A DNA stretch of 64,000 bases. It comes from Hamadaea flava. Lineage in GTDB: Bacteria; Actinomycetota; Actinomycetes; Mycobacteriales; Micromonosporaceae. Positions 50,775 through 60,689 of the stretch are shown here, piece after piece. Position numbers and translations under genes: made by a program. Below the pieces are notes generated by a model, which had not been told where the DNA came from, made no database searches, and was given only the letters and a program-made list of their open reading frames with translations. Every line of letters starts with the position of its first letter. The stretch's first letter is position 1. The stretch spans positions 7,564,001 to 7,628,000 of the forward strand of contig NZ_JAMZDZ010000001.1 of assembly GCF_024172085.1 (NCBI RefSeq), given 5' to 3'.

Positions 50775-50969
50775 ATGCCGAAGATGAAGAGCCACACCGG
50801 CATGGGCAAGCGGGTCAAGGTGACCGGCACCGGCAAGATCATGCGTCAGCAGACCGGCCTGCGCCACCGCCTCGAGGTGAAGGCGTCCAAGGAGACGCGC
50901 AGCCTCAGCGGGACCGTCGAGGTCGCCAAGAACGACCTGCCCCGCGTCAAGAAGATGCTCGGCCGCTGA
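50775..50969 (+). CDS. rpmI: Ribosomal protein L35
   Basis: 64 aa, highly basic 50S protein. MPKMKSHTGMGKRVKVTG at the N-terminus, RQQTGLRHRLEVK in the middle, and DLPRVKKMLGR at the end, all family-typical. GGGGAG ribosome-binding site upstream. Second gene of infC-rpmI-rplT. Confidence 0.96.
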   Translation: MPKMKSHTGMGKRVKVTGTGKIMRQQTGLRHRLEVKASKETRSLSGTVEVAKNDLPRVKKMLGR

Positions 50970-51003
50970 CGCGCGCCACGACGAACTGAAGGAGTAGATC
51001 GAC

Positions 51004-51375
51004 ATGGCACGCGTCAAGCGGGCGGTCAACGCCCAGAAGAAGCGCCGTACCCTGCTGGAGGCCGCGAGCGGCTACCGCGGCCAGCGCTCCCGGCTCTACC
51101 GCAAGGCCAAGGAGCAGGTACTGCACTCGATGCAGTACGCGTACCGCGACCGTCGTGACCGCAAGGGCGACTTCCGCCAGCTGTGGATCACCCGGATCAA
51201 CGCGGCCGCCCGCGCCAACGGGATGACCTACAACCGCCTCATCCAGGGCCTCAAGCTCGCTGAGGTGGAGGTCGACCGCAAGATCCTGGCCGACCTCGCC
51301 GTGCACGACGAGGCCGCGTTCGCCGCCATCGTCGATGTCGCGCGCAAGGCCGTCGCGGCACAGGCTCAGGCCTGA
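51004..51375 (+). CDS. rplT: Ribosomal protein L20
   Basis: 123 aa rRNA-binding 50S assembly protein, and in several phyla the repressor of its own operon. [15 protein letters not shown] at the N-terminus, [33 protein letters not shown] and [23 protein letters not shown] with GAAGGAG upstream. Likely candidate for controlling the structured leader at 49.7-50.1 kb. Confidence 0.97.
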   Translation: MARVKRAVNAQKKRRTLLEAASGYRGQRSRLYRKAKEQVLHSMQYAYRDRRDRKGDFRQLWITRINAAARANGMTYNRLIQGLKLAEVEVDRKILADLAVHDEAAFAAIVDVARKAVAAQAQA

Positions 51376-51383
51376 GCGACACC

Positions 51384-52163
51384 ATGACGACGGGGGGTGC
51401 GCCGTTCACTCGGCGTACCCCCCGCGTCGTGTCCGCGGTCAAGCTTCAGCGCCGCAAGGACCGCGAGGCCCAGGGCGCCTTCCTCGCCGAGGGGCCGCAA
51501 GCGGTCGCCTCGGCTCTTTCCTCCGGAGTGGTACGGGAGATCTTCGCGACCGTCGATCGCATCGCGGATTACCCGGGCGCGTCCCTCGTGGCCGATGACG
51601 CCATGGCCGCCCTGTCGGAGACCGTTCAGCCGCAAGGCGTCGTCGCCGTCTGCGACCTCCTCGACGTCCCGCTGGCCGACGCGCTCGCCAAGGAACCCCG
51701 CCTCGTCGCGGTGGTGCTGGAGATCCGTGATCCCGGCAACGCCGGGACGATCCTGCGTACAGCGGACGCGGCGGGCGCGCGGACAGTGATCTTCGCCGGT
51801 GACGCCGTCGACCCGTACAACGGCAAATGCGTACGCGCCAGCGCGGGCAGTCTGTTCCATGTGGACGTCGTGCGGGAACGCGACTGGTCGGCGCTGTTCT
51901 CCCAGCTGCGTGCGGCCGGTCTGCAGACGCTGGCCACGAGCGGGTACGCCGCTCGCGACCTCGACGACCTCGCCGACACCGGTCGCCTCGCCGGGCGTAC
52001 CGCCTGGATCTTCGGATCGGAGGCCCACGGACTGCCGGACGCCGCGTTGAGCGAGTCCGACGAGGCTGTGCGAGTGCCGATCTACGGCGGCGCGGAAAGC
52101 CTGAACCTGGCAGCCGCCGCCGCGGTGTGCCTGTACGCCTCCGCGCGCGCTCAGCGCTCATGA
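51384..52163 (+). CDS. SpoU/TrmH-family RNA 2'-O-methyltransferase
   Basis: 259 aa. N-terminal substrate-binding domain (LQRRKDREAQGAFLAEG) and C-terminal SPOUT domain with the three motifs: DPGNAGTILRTADAAGA near residue 117, WIFGSEAHGL near 210, and VPIYGGAESLNLAAAAAV near 229. Likely modifies 23S rRNA or tRNA; the exact target cannot be read from sequence. It follows rplT by 8 bases with no terminator, so it is probably the last gene of the operon. Confidence 0.92.
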   Translation: MTTGGAPFTRRTPRVVSAVKLQRRKDREAQGAFLAEGPQAVASALSSGVVREIFATVDRIADYPGASLVADDAMAALSETVQPQGVVAVCDLLDVPLADALAKEPRLVAVVLEIRDPGNAGTILRTADAAGARTVIFAGDAVDPYNGKCVRASAGSLFHVDVVRERDWSALFSQLRAAGLQTLATSGYAARDLDDLADTGRLAGRTAWIFGSEAHGLPDAALSESDEAVRVPIYGGAESLNLAAAAAVCLYASARAQRS

Positions 52164-52170
52164 TGGTGGG

Positions 52171-52419
52171 ATGGCACCCCTCGCCGGTTTCGGTACCGCG
52201 GTCATCCTGTTGATCATCGGCCTCGGCTTGTTGTTCGCCCGACACGTGTTCCGGCTCTACACCGGGCTGGCCGTGCTCGTGATCGCGCTCGTCGCGGGCG
52301 CGCTCGCCGGGGTATCCGCGCAGCAGGCGGTGATCGCGGCCGCGCTGCTCGTCGGGGCGATCCTGATCGCGGGCGTCGGCGCGGTCGCCTCCGTCGCCCT
52401 CCTGGCCCGCCGCCCCTAA
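52171..52419 (+). CDS. Small membrane protein, unknown function
   Basis: 82 aa, almost wholly hydrophobic with three predicted helices (about 6-24, 30-48, 52-76) and a short RRP tail. ATG 8 bases after the methyltransferase stop, with GGTGGG upstream, so likely co-transcribed. No motif recognised. Followed by repeats and no clear terminator. Confidence 0.66.
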   Translation: MAPLAGFGTAVILLIIGLGLLFARHVFRLYTGLAVLVIALVAGALAGVSAQQAVIAAALLVGAILIAGVGAVASVALLARRP

Positions 52420-52440
52420 CCCCCACCCTCCCACCACCCC

Positions 52441-52468
52441 GCTCGCCGCTCGCCGCTCGCCGCTCGCC
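52441..52468. repeat. Four tandem copies of GCTCGCC
   Basis: A 7-bp unit repeated head to tail four times, directly next to the family 3 repeat copy. Intergenic. Confidence 0.85.
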
Positions 52469-52481
52469 GCGCGGCCCCCGT

Positions 52482-52535
52482 CGCTTTCCGCGCGATCATG
52501 AACTAACGGTCGTGATCGACCGGTGTGTCGTGTCC
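52482..52535 (-). repeat. 54-bp dispersed repeat, family 3 (copy B, inverted)
   Basis: Reverse complement of 10119-10172 with 2 differences in 54. It again sits next to GC-rich short tandem repeats. Between a membrane-protein gene and the pheST leader. Confidence 0.86.
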
Positions 52536-52613
52536 CCGGCACCCTGATCGTTCCCGCAACCCCCTGATCGACTGCGGGACGACGGCGGATGAGCGCCGAA
52601 TCCGGCCGACGGG

Positions 52614-53850
<1,237 letters not shown>

Positions 53851-53851
53851 G

Positions 53852-56332
53852 ATGCGGGTGGGTCTGTCCTGGCTGCGAGAGTTCGTGGCGCTGCCCGAGT
53901 CGGTGACCGCCGCCGAGCTGGACGCCGCGCTGAACGACCTCGGCATCGAGGTCGAGGAGATCGTCGACCAGCGCGAGACCGTGCGCGGCTCGCTGGTGGT
54001 CGGCCGGGTGCTGACCGTCGAGGAGCTGACCGGCTTCAAGAAGCCGATCCGCTTCTGCACTGTGGACGTCGGCGCCGCCAACGGAACCGGCGAACCGCAG
54101 GAGATCGTCTGCGGCGCGACCAACTTCGTCGCCGGTGACCAGGTCGTCGTGATCCTGCCCGGCGGGGAGCTGCCGGGCGGCTTCCAGATCGGCGCACGCA
54201 AGACGTACGGGCACATGTCGGCCGGCATGATCTGCTCGGCTCGGGAGCTGGGCATCAGCGACGAGCACGACGGGATCATCGTGCTGCCCGCCGAACTCGC
54301 GGTCGCGCCCGGTGACGACGCGCGCCCGATCGTCGGCCTCGACGACATGCTGATCGACGTCACCCCGACGCCCGACCGCGGCTACCAGATGTCCGTCCGG
54401 GGGCTGGCTCGCGAGCTGGCGCACTCGTTCGGCGTACCGTTCACCGATCCCGGTCTGGCCGCCGCGCCCGGTGCGACGAGCGGCGACGCCTGGGACATCG
54501 TGATCGACGACCCGGCCGGCTGCGACCGGTTCGCGGCTCGGCTCGTGCGCGGTGTCGACCCGGCCGCCGCGACGCCGGACTTCATGGCGCGCCGGTTGAC
54601 GGCGGCCGGCGTACGCGTCCTCGGGTTGCCGATCGACATCACGAACTATGTGATGCTGGAACTCGGTCAGCCGATGCACGCCTTCGACGCCGACCGCGTC
54701 CAGGGCGCCCTGGTGGTCCGCCGGGCGGCCGAGGGCGAGAAGCTGACCACGTTGGACGGTGTCACTCGCGTACTCGCCGCTGAGGACATGGTCATCTGCG
54801 ACGACAGCGGCCCGATCTCGCTCGCCGCCGTGATGGGCGGGCAGACCAGCGAGGTCGCGCCCGAGACGACGAGTGTCCTGTTCGAGGCGGCGCATTGGGA
54901 CCCGGTGATGGTCGGCCGGACGGCGCGGCGGCACAAGCTGTTCAGCGAGGCGGCCAAGCGCTGGGAGCGCGGCGTCGACCGCGAGCTGTGCCTGGTCGGC
55001 GTCGAACGGGCGGTGAACCTGCTCCTCGAGTACGGCGGCGGCAAGGCCGGGGACGAGATCACCGACGCGAACTACCCGCCGGAGTCGTTCTCGCTGAGCT
55101 TGGACCCCGGTCTGCCGACCCGGCTGATCGGCGTGAACTACAGCCCCGAGCGGGTGGCCGAGGTGCTGACCGAGGTCGGCTGCCACGTGGCGATCGGCGA
55201 CGACTTCCTGGTCACCCCGCCGAGTTGGCGGCCCGACCTGCTGCAGCCCGCCGACCTGGTCGAGGAGGTCGTCCGCCTGGACGGCCTGGACAAGGTGCCG
55301 AGCGTGCTGCCGATCGCCCCGCCGGGCAACGGCCTGACCCCGCAGCAGCGCCGTCGCCGTTCGATCGGCCGGGCGTTGGCCGAGCAGGGCTACGTCGAGG
55401 CGATCTGCAACCCGTTCGTGTCGGCCGCCGCGCTGACCTCGCTCGGGCTGCCGACCGACGCCGTACGCCTGGCGAATCCGCTGTCGGACGAGGAACCGCT
55501 GCTGCGTACCTCGCTGCTTCCGCCGCTGCTGACGACGCTCAAGCGCAACCTCGGCCGGGGGCAGCGTGATGTCGCGCTGTTCGAGCTGGGCCTGGTCTTC
55601 CGGGCCGCCGCCCGGCAGGGTGTGCCGCCGGTGCTGACCATCGCCAGCCGTCCGTCCGAGGAGGAATGGCAGGCGGCTCAGGAGTTCGTGCCGCACCAGC
55701 CGTACCACGTCGCGGTGGTGCTCGCCGGTTCTCCGCTGGAGCCCGCCGGCTGGTGGGGCGCCGGTCGCGCCGCCGACTGGTCCGACGCGATCCAGGCCGC
55801 GCGCGACACCCTCGCCGCGGCGGGCCTCGACGCCGCGCGGGTCTCGGTGGCCGCGGCGGAGCAGGCTCCGTGGCATCCCGGTCGCTGCGCGGCGATCAAG
55901 GTCGACGGCGAGATCATCGGGTACGCCGGTGAGCTGCACCCGGCCGTCTGCGCCGAGCAGGACCTCCCGAAGCGGACCTGTGCCATGGAGCTGGACCTGG
56001 ATCTCGTGCCGTTGCCGGGGGTCACCCCGCCGCCGGTGCTGTCCAACTTCCCGCCCGCGCTGATCGACGTCGCGCTCGTGCTGCCGCAGGAGGTTCCGGC
56101 GGCTGACGTCGAGGCGGCGCTGCGCGAGGGGGCCGGTCCGCTGCTGGAGTCGGTCAGGCTGTTCGACGTGTACACCGGTCAGGGCATCGACCCGGGGCAG
56201 AAGTCGCTGGCGTACAAGCTGGTCTTCCGGGCCCAGGATCGTACGCTCACCGGCGAGGAGGCGGTCGCCGCCCGTGACGCGGCGGTCGCGACCACCGCTT
56301 CGCGATTCGGCGCCGTGCTCCGCGGCGCCTGA
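53852..56332 (+). CDS. pheT: Phenylalanyl-tRNA synthetase beta subunit
   Basis: 826 aa from ATG 53852, with GGAGG upstream inside the end of pheS; the open frame back to 53810 is within pheS. Domains in order: EMAP-like tRNA-binding domain (about 40-150, GASNF-like CGATNFVAGD), B3/B4 editing domain, B5 domain (LIGVNYSPERVAEVL), catalytic-like core (NPLSDEEPLLRTSLLPPLL), and the C-terminal FDX-ACB domain (FPPALIDVALVLP). Complete, with normal length for actinobacteria. Confidence 0.97.
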   Translation: MRVGLSWLREFVALPESVTAAELDAALNDLGIEVEEIVDQRETVRGSLVVGRVLTVEELTGFKKPIRFCTVDVGAANGTGEPQEIVCGATNFVAGDQVVVILPGGELPGGFQIGARKTYGHMSAGMICSARELGISDEHDGIIVLPAELAVAPGDDARPIVGLDDMLIDVTPTPDRGYQMSVRGLARELAHSFGVPFTDPGLAAAPGATSGDAWDIVIDDPAGCDRFAARLVRGVDPAAATPDFMARRLTAAGVRVLGLPIDITNYVMLELGQPMHAFDADRVQGALVVRRAAEGEKLTTLDGVTRVLAAEDMVICDDSGPISLAAVMGGQTSEVAPETTSVLFEAAHWDPVMVGRTARRHKLFSEAAKRWERGVDRELCLVGVERAVNLLLEYGGGKAGDEITDANYPPESFSLSLDPGLPTRLIGVNYSPERVAEVLTEVGCHVAIGDDFLVTPPSWRPDLLQPADLVEEVVRLDGLDKVPSVLPIAPPGNGLTPQQRRRRSIGRALAEQGYVEAICNPFVSAAALTSLGLPTDAVRLANPLSDEEPLLRTSLLPPLLTTLKRNLGRGQRDVALFELGLVFRAAARQGVPPVLTIASRPSEEEWQAAQEFVPHQPYHVAVVLAGSPLEPAGWWGAGRAADWSDAIQAARDTLAAAGLDAARVSVAAAEQAPWHPGRCAAIKVDGEIIGYAGELHPAVCAEQDLPKRTCAMELDLDLVPLPGVTPPPVLSNFPPALIDVALVLPQEVPAADVEAALREGAGPLLESVRLFDVYTGQGIDPGQKSLAYKLVFRAQDRTLTGEEAVAARDAAVATTASRFGAVLRGA

Positions 56333-56343
56333 CGGTTGTCGAG

Positions 56344-56406
56344 CGGCAGATCACGGATATGCAGGCTTCGGAGACCCGAAATGGCCTGCGTATCCGTGAT
56401 CTGCCG
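56344..56406. repeat. Long inverted repeat, dispersed palindrome family 2 (copy B)
   Basis: 23-bp arms (56344-56366, 56384-56406) with one mismatch; left arm CGGCAGATCACGGATATGCA. Shares GCAGATC(A/G)CGG(A/T)TATGCA with the 37.9-kb copy. Lies 12 bases after pheT and could be its terminator. Confidence 0.85.
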
Positions 56407-56441
56407 GTAACGCTGTACAGCGGGGAACGGGATTGATCGCC

Positions 56442-56921
56442 GTGGCACGGGACGAGAAGCGCAAGGTCATCGCGGTCAATCGCAAGGCGCGGCACGACTA
56501 CGAGATCCTCAAGACCTACGAGGCCGGTCTCGTGCTGCGTGGGACCGAGGTGAAGTCGCTGCGGGACGGCCGGGTGTCGCTCGTCGACGCGTTCGCCCAG
56601 GAGACCGACGGCGAACTGCTCCTACATGGTCTCCACATCGCCGAGTACGCCTTGGGCACCTGGACGAACCACACCCCGCGCCGGATCCGCAAGCTCCTGC
56701 TGCACCGGGTGGAGATCGAGAAGATCCTGCTGAAGCTGCGCGACCCCGGCGTCACATTGATCCCGCTGTCGATGTACTTCGCCAACGGCTGGGCCAAGGT
56801 CGAGCTGGGGCTGGCGCGCGGGCGGAAGGCGTACGACAAGCGGCAGGTGCTGGCCGAACGGGACGCCAATCGCGAGATCGCCCGGGAGTTCGGCCGTCAC
56901 CTCAAGGGGCGACCCCGGTAG
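56442..56921 (+). CDS. smpB: SsrA-binding protein SmpB
   Basis: Partner of tmRNA in ribosome rescue. 159 aa from the GTG at 56442; a TTG at 56433 is in frame but has no space for a ribosome-binding site. [55 protein letters not shown] and the basic C-terminal tail GRKAYDKRQ are family-typical. ssrA itself is not adjacent: the next gene starts within 25 bases. Transcribed after a long inverted repeat that closes pheST. Confidence 0.95.
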   Translation: MARDEKRKVIAVNRKARHDYEILKTYEAGLVLRGTEVKSLRDGRVSLVDAFAQETDGELLLHGLHIAEYALGTWTNHTPRRIRKLLLHRVEIEKILLKLRDPGVTLIPLSMYFANGWAKVELGLARGRKAYDKRQVLAERDANREIAREFGRHLKGRPR

Positions 56922-56945
56922 CCCAGCTCCGTTACAGTGTGGACG

Positions 56946-58073
56946 GTGCGGATCGAGGAGCATCTGACGACCGTCCCGGACGACGTGGACGTGGTGCTCG
57001 ACTTGTCCAATGTGGTCCGCGAGCGCGGCCTGTGCAGTGCTCGCCCGGCCGATCTGCGACGGCTCTTCGCCCTGATCGACGGACTGAAGACGTATCTCGC
57101 CGACGGCACCGTGCAGGTCTCCGTGGTGACCGACTGGTCGCTTGAGCGCCGGTCCGATCTGCTCTCCACGAGCGAGCGCCGGGCGCTGCGCCGGTGGATC
57201 GACGGCGGCCTGATCGAGGCTCGGGACGGCGCCGACGACCGGGTGCTGGAGATCGCCGACGTGACCGGGGCGAAGGTCGTCAGCCACGACAACTTCAAGG
57301 GCCGGCACCGCGACTTCCCGTGGATTCCGGGCAGCGCCGACCGTTTCCTGCGGATGCGGCCTGACGGCGACGGCATACGCGTCGAAGCGCGCGACATCCC
57401 GATCTACCCCGAGCACCAGCTGTCGAGCGCTGAGGAGCACGACCTGCTGCGGGCGGCCGGGCTCTACGACCGGGAACGCCGTCTGCGCCGGGAACCCCTG
57501 ACCCGAGGCTGGCGGTGCCCGGTGCCGGACTGCCCGCTGTTCGGCGAGGGGCGCGACGGCGGCCAGCCGCTGCCGGCGTACCGGGACGGGCGGGTGTGCT
57601 GCCCGAGCCATCGGCGGCCGATGAGCGACCTCGGCCGGCTTCTTCGCCCGATCCAGCTCAAGGTCTCGGTCAACCGCACGGTCGTCGACCGCTTCCTGGT
57701 GACGCCGGGCGAGCCGGTGACGGTCGGCCGGGAACTGCTGCGCCGGGTGCCGCCGCAGTACGGGGACTTGATCAGCCGCCGGCACGCTGAGCTCGCCTGG
57801 GACGGTCAGGTGCTCACCGTCACCGATCTGAACAGCCGAAACGGCGTACGCGTCAAGGGCCGCCGGCTGACGCCGGGCCGTCCGGAGCGCTGGGATCTCC
57901 GCGACGCCGTGGCGCTGCACGAGAAGGTGAAGCTCGTGGTGAGCGGACGGCACTTCGTCTTCGACGATGCCCCTACGTCCGAGGACGCCAAGGCAACCGG
58001 CGACAGCGCGGCCGCCGACGCTCCCAGCGTCGCGTTCGACGCCGAGACCCGAGTGCACCGGGGGCGGCGGTGA
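56946..58073 (+). CDS. PIN-like (NYN/Zc3h12a-type) RNase - zinc knuckle - FHA domain protein
   Basis: 375 aa from GTG 56946, 8 bases past a TACAGT -10-like element; GTG 56937 is an alternative. Residues 10-130 look like a PIN-like RNase: acidic DLSN near 18, SVVTDWSLERR, ADDRVLEIAD near 96 and SHDNFKGRHRDFPW near 113, in the order seen in NYN/Zc3h12a nucleases. CPVPDC near 190 and CCPSH near 217 suggest one zinc site. Residues 245-335 are an FHA domain: VTVGREL, SRRHAEL, NSRNGVRV, the phosphothreonine-binding pattern. The stop overlaps a Ser/Thr kinase start by 4 bases. A phospho-controlled RNase is a reasonable guess, not shown. Confidence 0.78.
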   Translation: MRIEEHLTTVPDDVDVVLDLSNVVRERGLCSARPADLRRLFALIDGLKTYLADGTVQVSVVTDWSLERRSDLLSTSERRALRRWIDGGLIEARDGADDRVLEIADVTGAKVVSHDNFKGRHRDFPWIPGSADRFLRMRPDGDGIRVEARDIPIYPEHQLSSAEEHDLLRAAGLYDRERRLRREPLTRGWRCPVPDCPLFGEGRDGGQPLPAYRDGRVCCPSHRRPMSDLGRLLRPIQLKVSVNRTVVDRFLVTPGEPVTVGRELLRRVPPQYGDLISRRHAELAWDGQVLTVTDLNSRNGVRVKGRRLTPGRPERWDLRDAVALHEKVKLVVSGRHFVFDDAPTSEDAKATGDSAAADAPSVAFDAETRVHRGRR

Positions 58074-59047
58074 CCCTCCTGGACCATCGGTACCGCCTCG
58101 GCGAACGGCTGGGCGTGGGCGGTTTCGGCGAGGTCTTCCTCGCCCAGGACGTCAAGATGAACCGGGACGTCGCGGTCAAGATGCTCAGGGACGAGGCGGA
58201 CCCGGCCGACCTCGCCCGGCTGCTGCGCGAGGCCAAGGTGCTCGCCGGGATCCGGCACCCCAACATCGTCTACATCCTCGACGTCGGCGCGAACTACCTC
58301 GTCATGGAGCGGCTCACCGGCCCGGACCTGCTGACTCTCGCGAAGGCGCGGTTGCCGTTCGCGGTGGAGGAGGCGGCCAGCTACGGCGTGGTGCTGGCGG
58401 GCGCCCTCACGGTGTTGCACGAGCGGGCGGAGCCGATCGTGCACCGCGACGTCAAACCGCACAACATCATGCTCGACGGCGCTCCGGGCAGCCAGCAGGT
58501 GAAGCTGGTCGACTTCGGGCTCGCCACCACCCCGCAGCTTCCCCAGGTCACCGAGTCGGGGCAGTTGGTGGGCACGCTCGCGTACATGGCGCCCGAGCAG
58601 CTGGCCCGGCACCGGGCCGGTCCGCCGGCTGACGTCTACTCCCTCGGAGTCACGCTCTACCTGCTCCTGAGCGGGTCGATGCCGTCGGATCCGCTGGCGC
58701 AGCCGCCGGTGCCGCCCCGGCCCTTGCTGCGGTTGCGACCGGAACTACCGCCCGCACTGGCCGGCATCGTGCACCGCATGCTCGCCGTCGATCCCGCCGA
58801 GCGACCGCGGGCGGCGGAGGTTCGCGAGGGACTGGCCGCGCTCGGTGGGGCCCAGGCAGCGGCCGAGGCGGTCGCCTCGCGGCTGGCCGGTCAGTTCACC
58901 GACGTACAGGCCCTGTTCGGCGCGGGTCGAGCGAAACGCGCGGCCTTCGCGCTGGTCCGGCTCCTGGCGCGAGCCGAGGCCGAGTTGGGCCCGGATCATT
59001 CACTGGTACGCCGAATGCACGACTACGCCCTCACGCGTACTCCGTAG
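58070..59047 (+). CDS. Soluble Ser/Thr protein kinase
   Basis: 325 aa Hanks-type kinase. Gly-loop GVGGFGEV near residue 15, VAVK with the ATP-binding Lys at 37, catalytic HRDVKPHN near 125, DFGLA near 148, and the APE in YMAPEQLA near 173. No membrane helix is seen; the C-terminal 70 residues are helical and Ala/Arg-rich. GTG start overlaps the stop of the FHA gene (GTGA), so the two are made together and the FHA domain is the obvious partner. The 3' end overlaps the convergent second kinase gene by 17 bases. Confidence 0.92.
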   Translation: MTLLDHRYRLGERLGVGGFGEVFLAQDVKMNRDVAVKMLRDEADPADLARLLREAKVLAGIRHPNIVYILDVGANYLVMERLTGPDLLTLAKARLPFAVEEAASYGVVLAGALTVLHERAEPIVHRDVKPHNIMLDGAPGSQQVKLVDFGLATTPQLPQVTESGQLVGTLAYMAPEQLARHRAGPPADVYSLGVTLYLLLSGSMPSDPLAQPPVPPRPLLRLRPELPPALAGIVHRMLAVDPAERPRAAEVREGLAALGGAQAAAEAVASRLAGQFTDVQALFGAGRAKRAAFALVRLLARAEAELGPDHSLVRRMHDYALTRTP

Positions 59048-60608
59048 TGGCCCACACGGTCGCGGTCGCGCTGTCGCCGAAGGTGAAGCCGCCAGTGATC
59101 TTGGTGATGGTGGCGACGCCGAGCAGGCCCTTCTCCGTGCGGAAGCACAGGGTGGAGCCCTTGGTGACCTCCACCCGGTCGGTTCCCACGGTCGAGATGA
59201 GCTCGTTGCACTTGTGCGGGCTCGCCGTGGCGCCCGCCGGCAGGATCGCGACGCTGGTGTGGTTGCCGCCGTCGATGCCGTCGATGGTGGACTCGGTGTC
59301 GTTGGTGAGACCCAGCTGCAGGTCGATACGGCCGCTGCTGGGATCGACGACCGGCGGCGTGGTGTCGAGGTCGATGCCGTCGCCGTTGATCCGGATGGGG
59401 CCGGTCCAGCGCACTTCGTCGCTCCCCGCCGACGCCGAAGCCGACGCTGACGCCGACGGCGCGGCCGAGGACGGCGTGCCGGCCCCGGTGGTGGCGGTGA
59501 CCTGGACGGCGGCTGTCGGGGCGGTGGAGACGCTCGCGCTCGGACCCACTCCCGACCCGGAGTCCGCCGCGGGGTTCGCTGCGGAGCCGGCACCGAGCTT
59601 CACCCCGACGAGCACGGCCGCCGCGAGCACCACTGCCGCGACGCCCGCTCCTACCAGCCGGCGCCGTCTGGCGGAGCGCTGTGGCAGCACGGCGGTCGGA
59701 CCGATCGGCGGAACCGGCTGGGCCGCTATCCGCGCCAGTTCGGTCGCCCGGGCCGCGATGTCCGTGGTGATCGCCGGGGGCAGCCAGCCCTCGCCGAGCC
59801 GGGGCGTGCCGCCGCAGGCAGCGATTATCTCGGCCGTGTCGGGACGGTTGCCGGGGTCGACCGCCAGGCATCGTTCGACCAGATCGCGAAGTTCGGCCGG
59901 GCAGCCCGTCAGGTCGGCTTCGCCACGGGTGATCCGCACCAGCTGATGGGCGAACGTCCCGTCCCCGTACGCCGAGCGCCCGGTCGCGGCGAAGTAGGCG
60001 ATGCCGCCGAGGGCGAAGACGTCGGATGCGGGGGTGGCGGGCTGGCCGAGCGCCACCTCCGGTGCCATGGAGCCGGGCGTGCCGAGCGGCGTACGCGAGA
60101 CGAAGGTCTGGCTGACGTCGGTGGCCCGGGCGATGCCGAAATCGATGACCTTCGGGCCGTCGGCGGCGAGCACGACGTTGCCGGGGGAGAGGTCCCGGTG
60201 GACGATGCCGTACGAGTGGATGGCCTGCAACGCCGTGGCGACCGCGGCGACCAGTCCCTGTACGGTCGGCAGCGGCAGGGGCCCGGCGGCGCGTACCGCG
60301 TCGAGCAGCGTCGGCCCCGTCACGTAAGCCGTCGCCAGCCAGGGGATCGGGGCGTCCGCACTGGAGTCGACGAGCGGTGCGATGTAGGGCCCGGCGACTC
60401 GCCGCGCCGCGTCGGCCTCCTGGGCGAACCTGATGCGGAAGGCCTGGTCGTCGGCGTACTCGCGGCGTACCACCTTGATCGCCAGCGCTTGCCGGCCGCC
60501 CGGGAGGAAGGCGAGGTAGACCTCGCCCATGCCGCCCATGCCGAGGCGAGCACGCAGGCGGTATCCGCCGATCTCCTGCGGATCCTGATTGCTCAATGTG
60601 GACACCAC
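59031..60608 (-). CDS. Membrane-anchored Ser/Thr protein kinase with extracellular beta domain
   Basis: 525 aa. Kinase domain 15-275: LGMGGMGEV, AIKVV Lys near 45, VHRDLSPGNVV (HRDLSPGN, not the more usual HRDLKPGN), VIDFGIAR near 156, and a MAPE-like GSMAPEVAL. One membrane helix at about 313-335 after RRRR. Then a Ser/Ala/Thr linker and an outside domain (about 410-525, EVRWTGPIRING, TVGTDRVEVTKGSTLCF) with two Cys. HRDLSPGN loses the Lys of the catalytic loop, so activity may differ. GTG start without a clear Shine-Dalgarno. Confidence 0.87.
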   Translation of the reverse strand: MVSTLSNQDPQEIGGYRLRARLGMGGMGEVYLAFLPGGRQALAIKVVRREYADDQAFRIRFAQEADAARRVAGPYIAPLVDSSADAPIPWLATAYVTGPTLLDAVRAAGPLPLPTVQGLVAAVATALQAIHSYGIVHRDLSPGNVVLAADGPKVIDFGIARATDVSQTFVSRTPLGTPGSMAPEVALGQPATPASDVFALGGIAYFAATGRSAYGDGTFAHQLVRITRGEADLTGCPAELRDLVERCLAVDPGNRPDTAEIIAACGGTPRLGEGWLPPAITTDIAARATELARIAAQPVPPIGPTAVLPQRSARRRRLVGAGVAAVVLAAAVLVGVKLGAGSAANPAADSGSGVGPSASVSTAPTAAVQVTATTGAGTPSSAAPSASASASASAGSDEVRWTGPIRINGDGIDLDTTPPVVDPSSGRIDLQLGLTNDTESTIDGIDGGNHTSVAILPAGATASPHKCNELISTVGTDRVEVTKGSTLCFRTEKGLLGVATITKITGGFTFGDSATATVWATTEYA

Positions 60609-60641
60609 GAGGGCAGCTTAGGTCATGTGTGCCGGCGATGG

Positions 60642-60675
60642 TGGTGCCCCGGTCCTGAGGGAGACCGGGGCACCA
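60642..60675 (-). terminator. Hairpin terminator after the GH12 cellulase gene
   Basis: Perfect 13-bp stem TGGTGCCCCGGTC / GACCGGGGCACCA with an 8-base loop, 15 bases past the minus-strand stop codon. Confidence 0.82.
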
Positions 60676-60689
60676 TGAGGGGATGGGAT

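Noticed and set aside
56922-56945. ssrA (tmRNA) expected next to smpB
   Set aside because: Only 24 bases separate smpB from the next gene; no tmRNA can fit.
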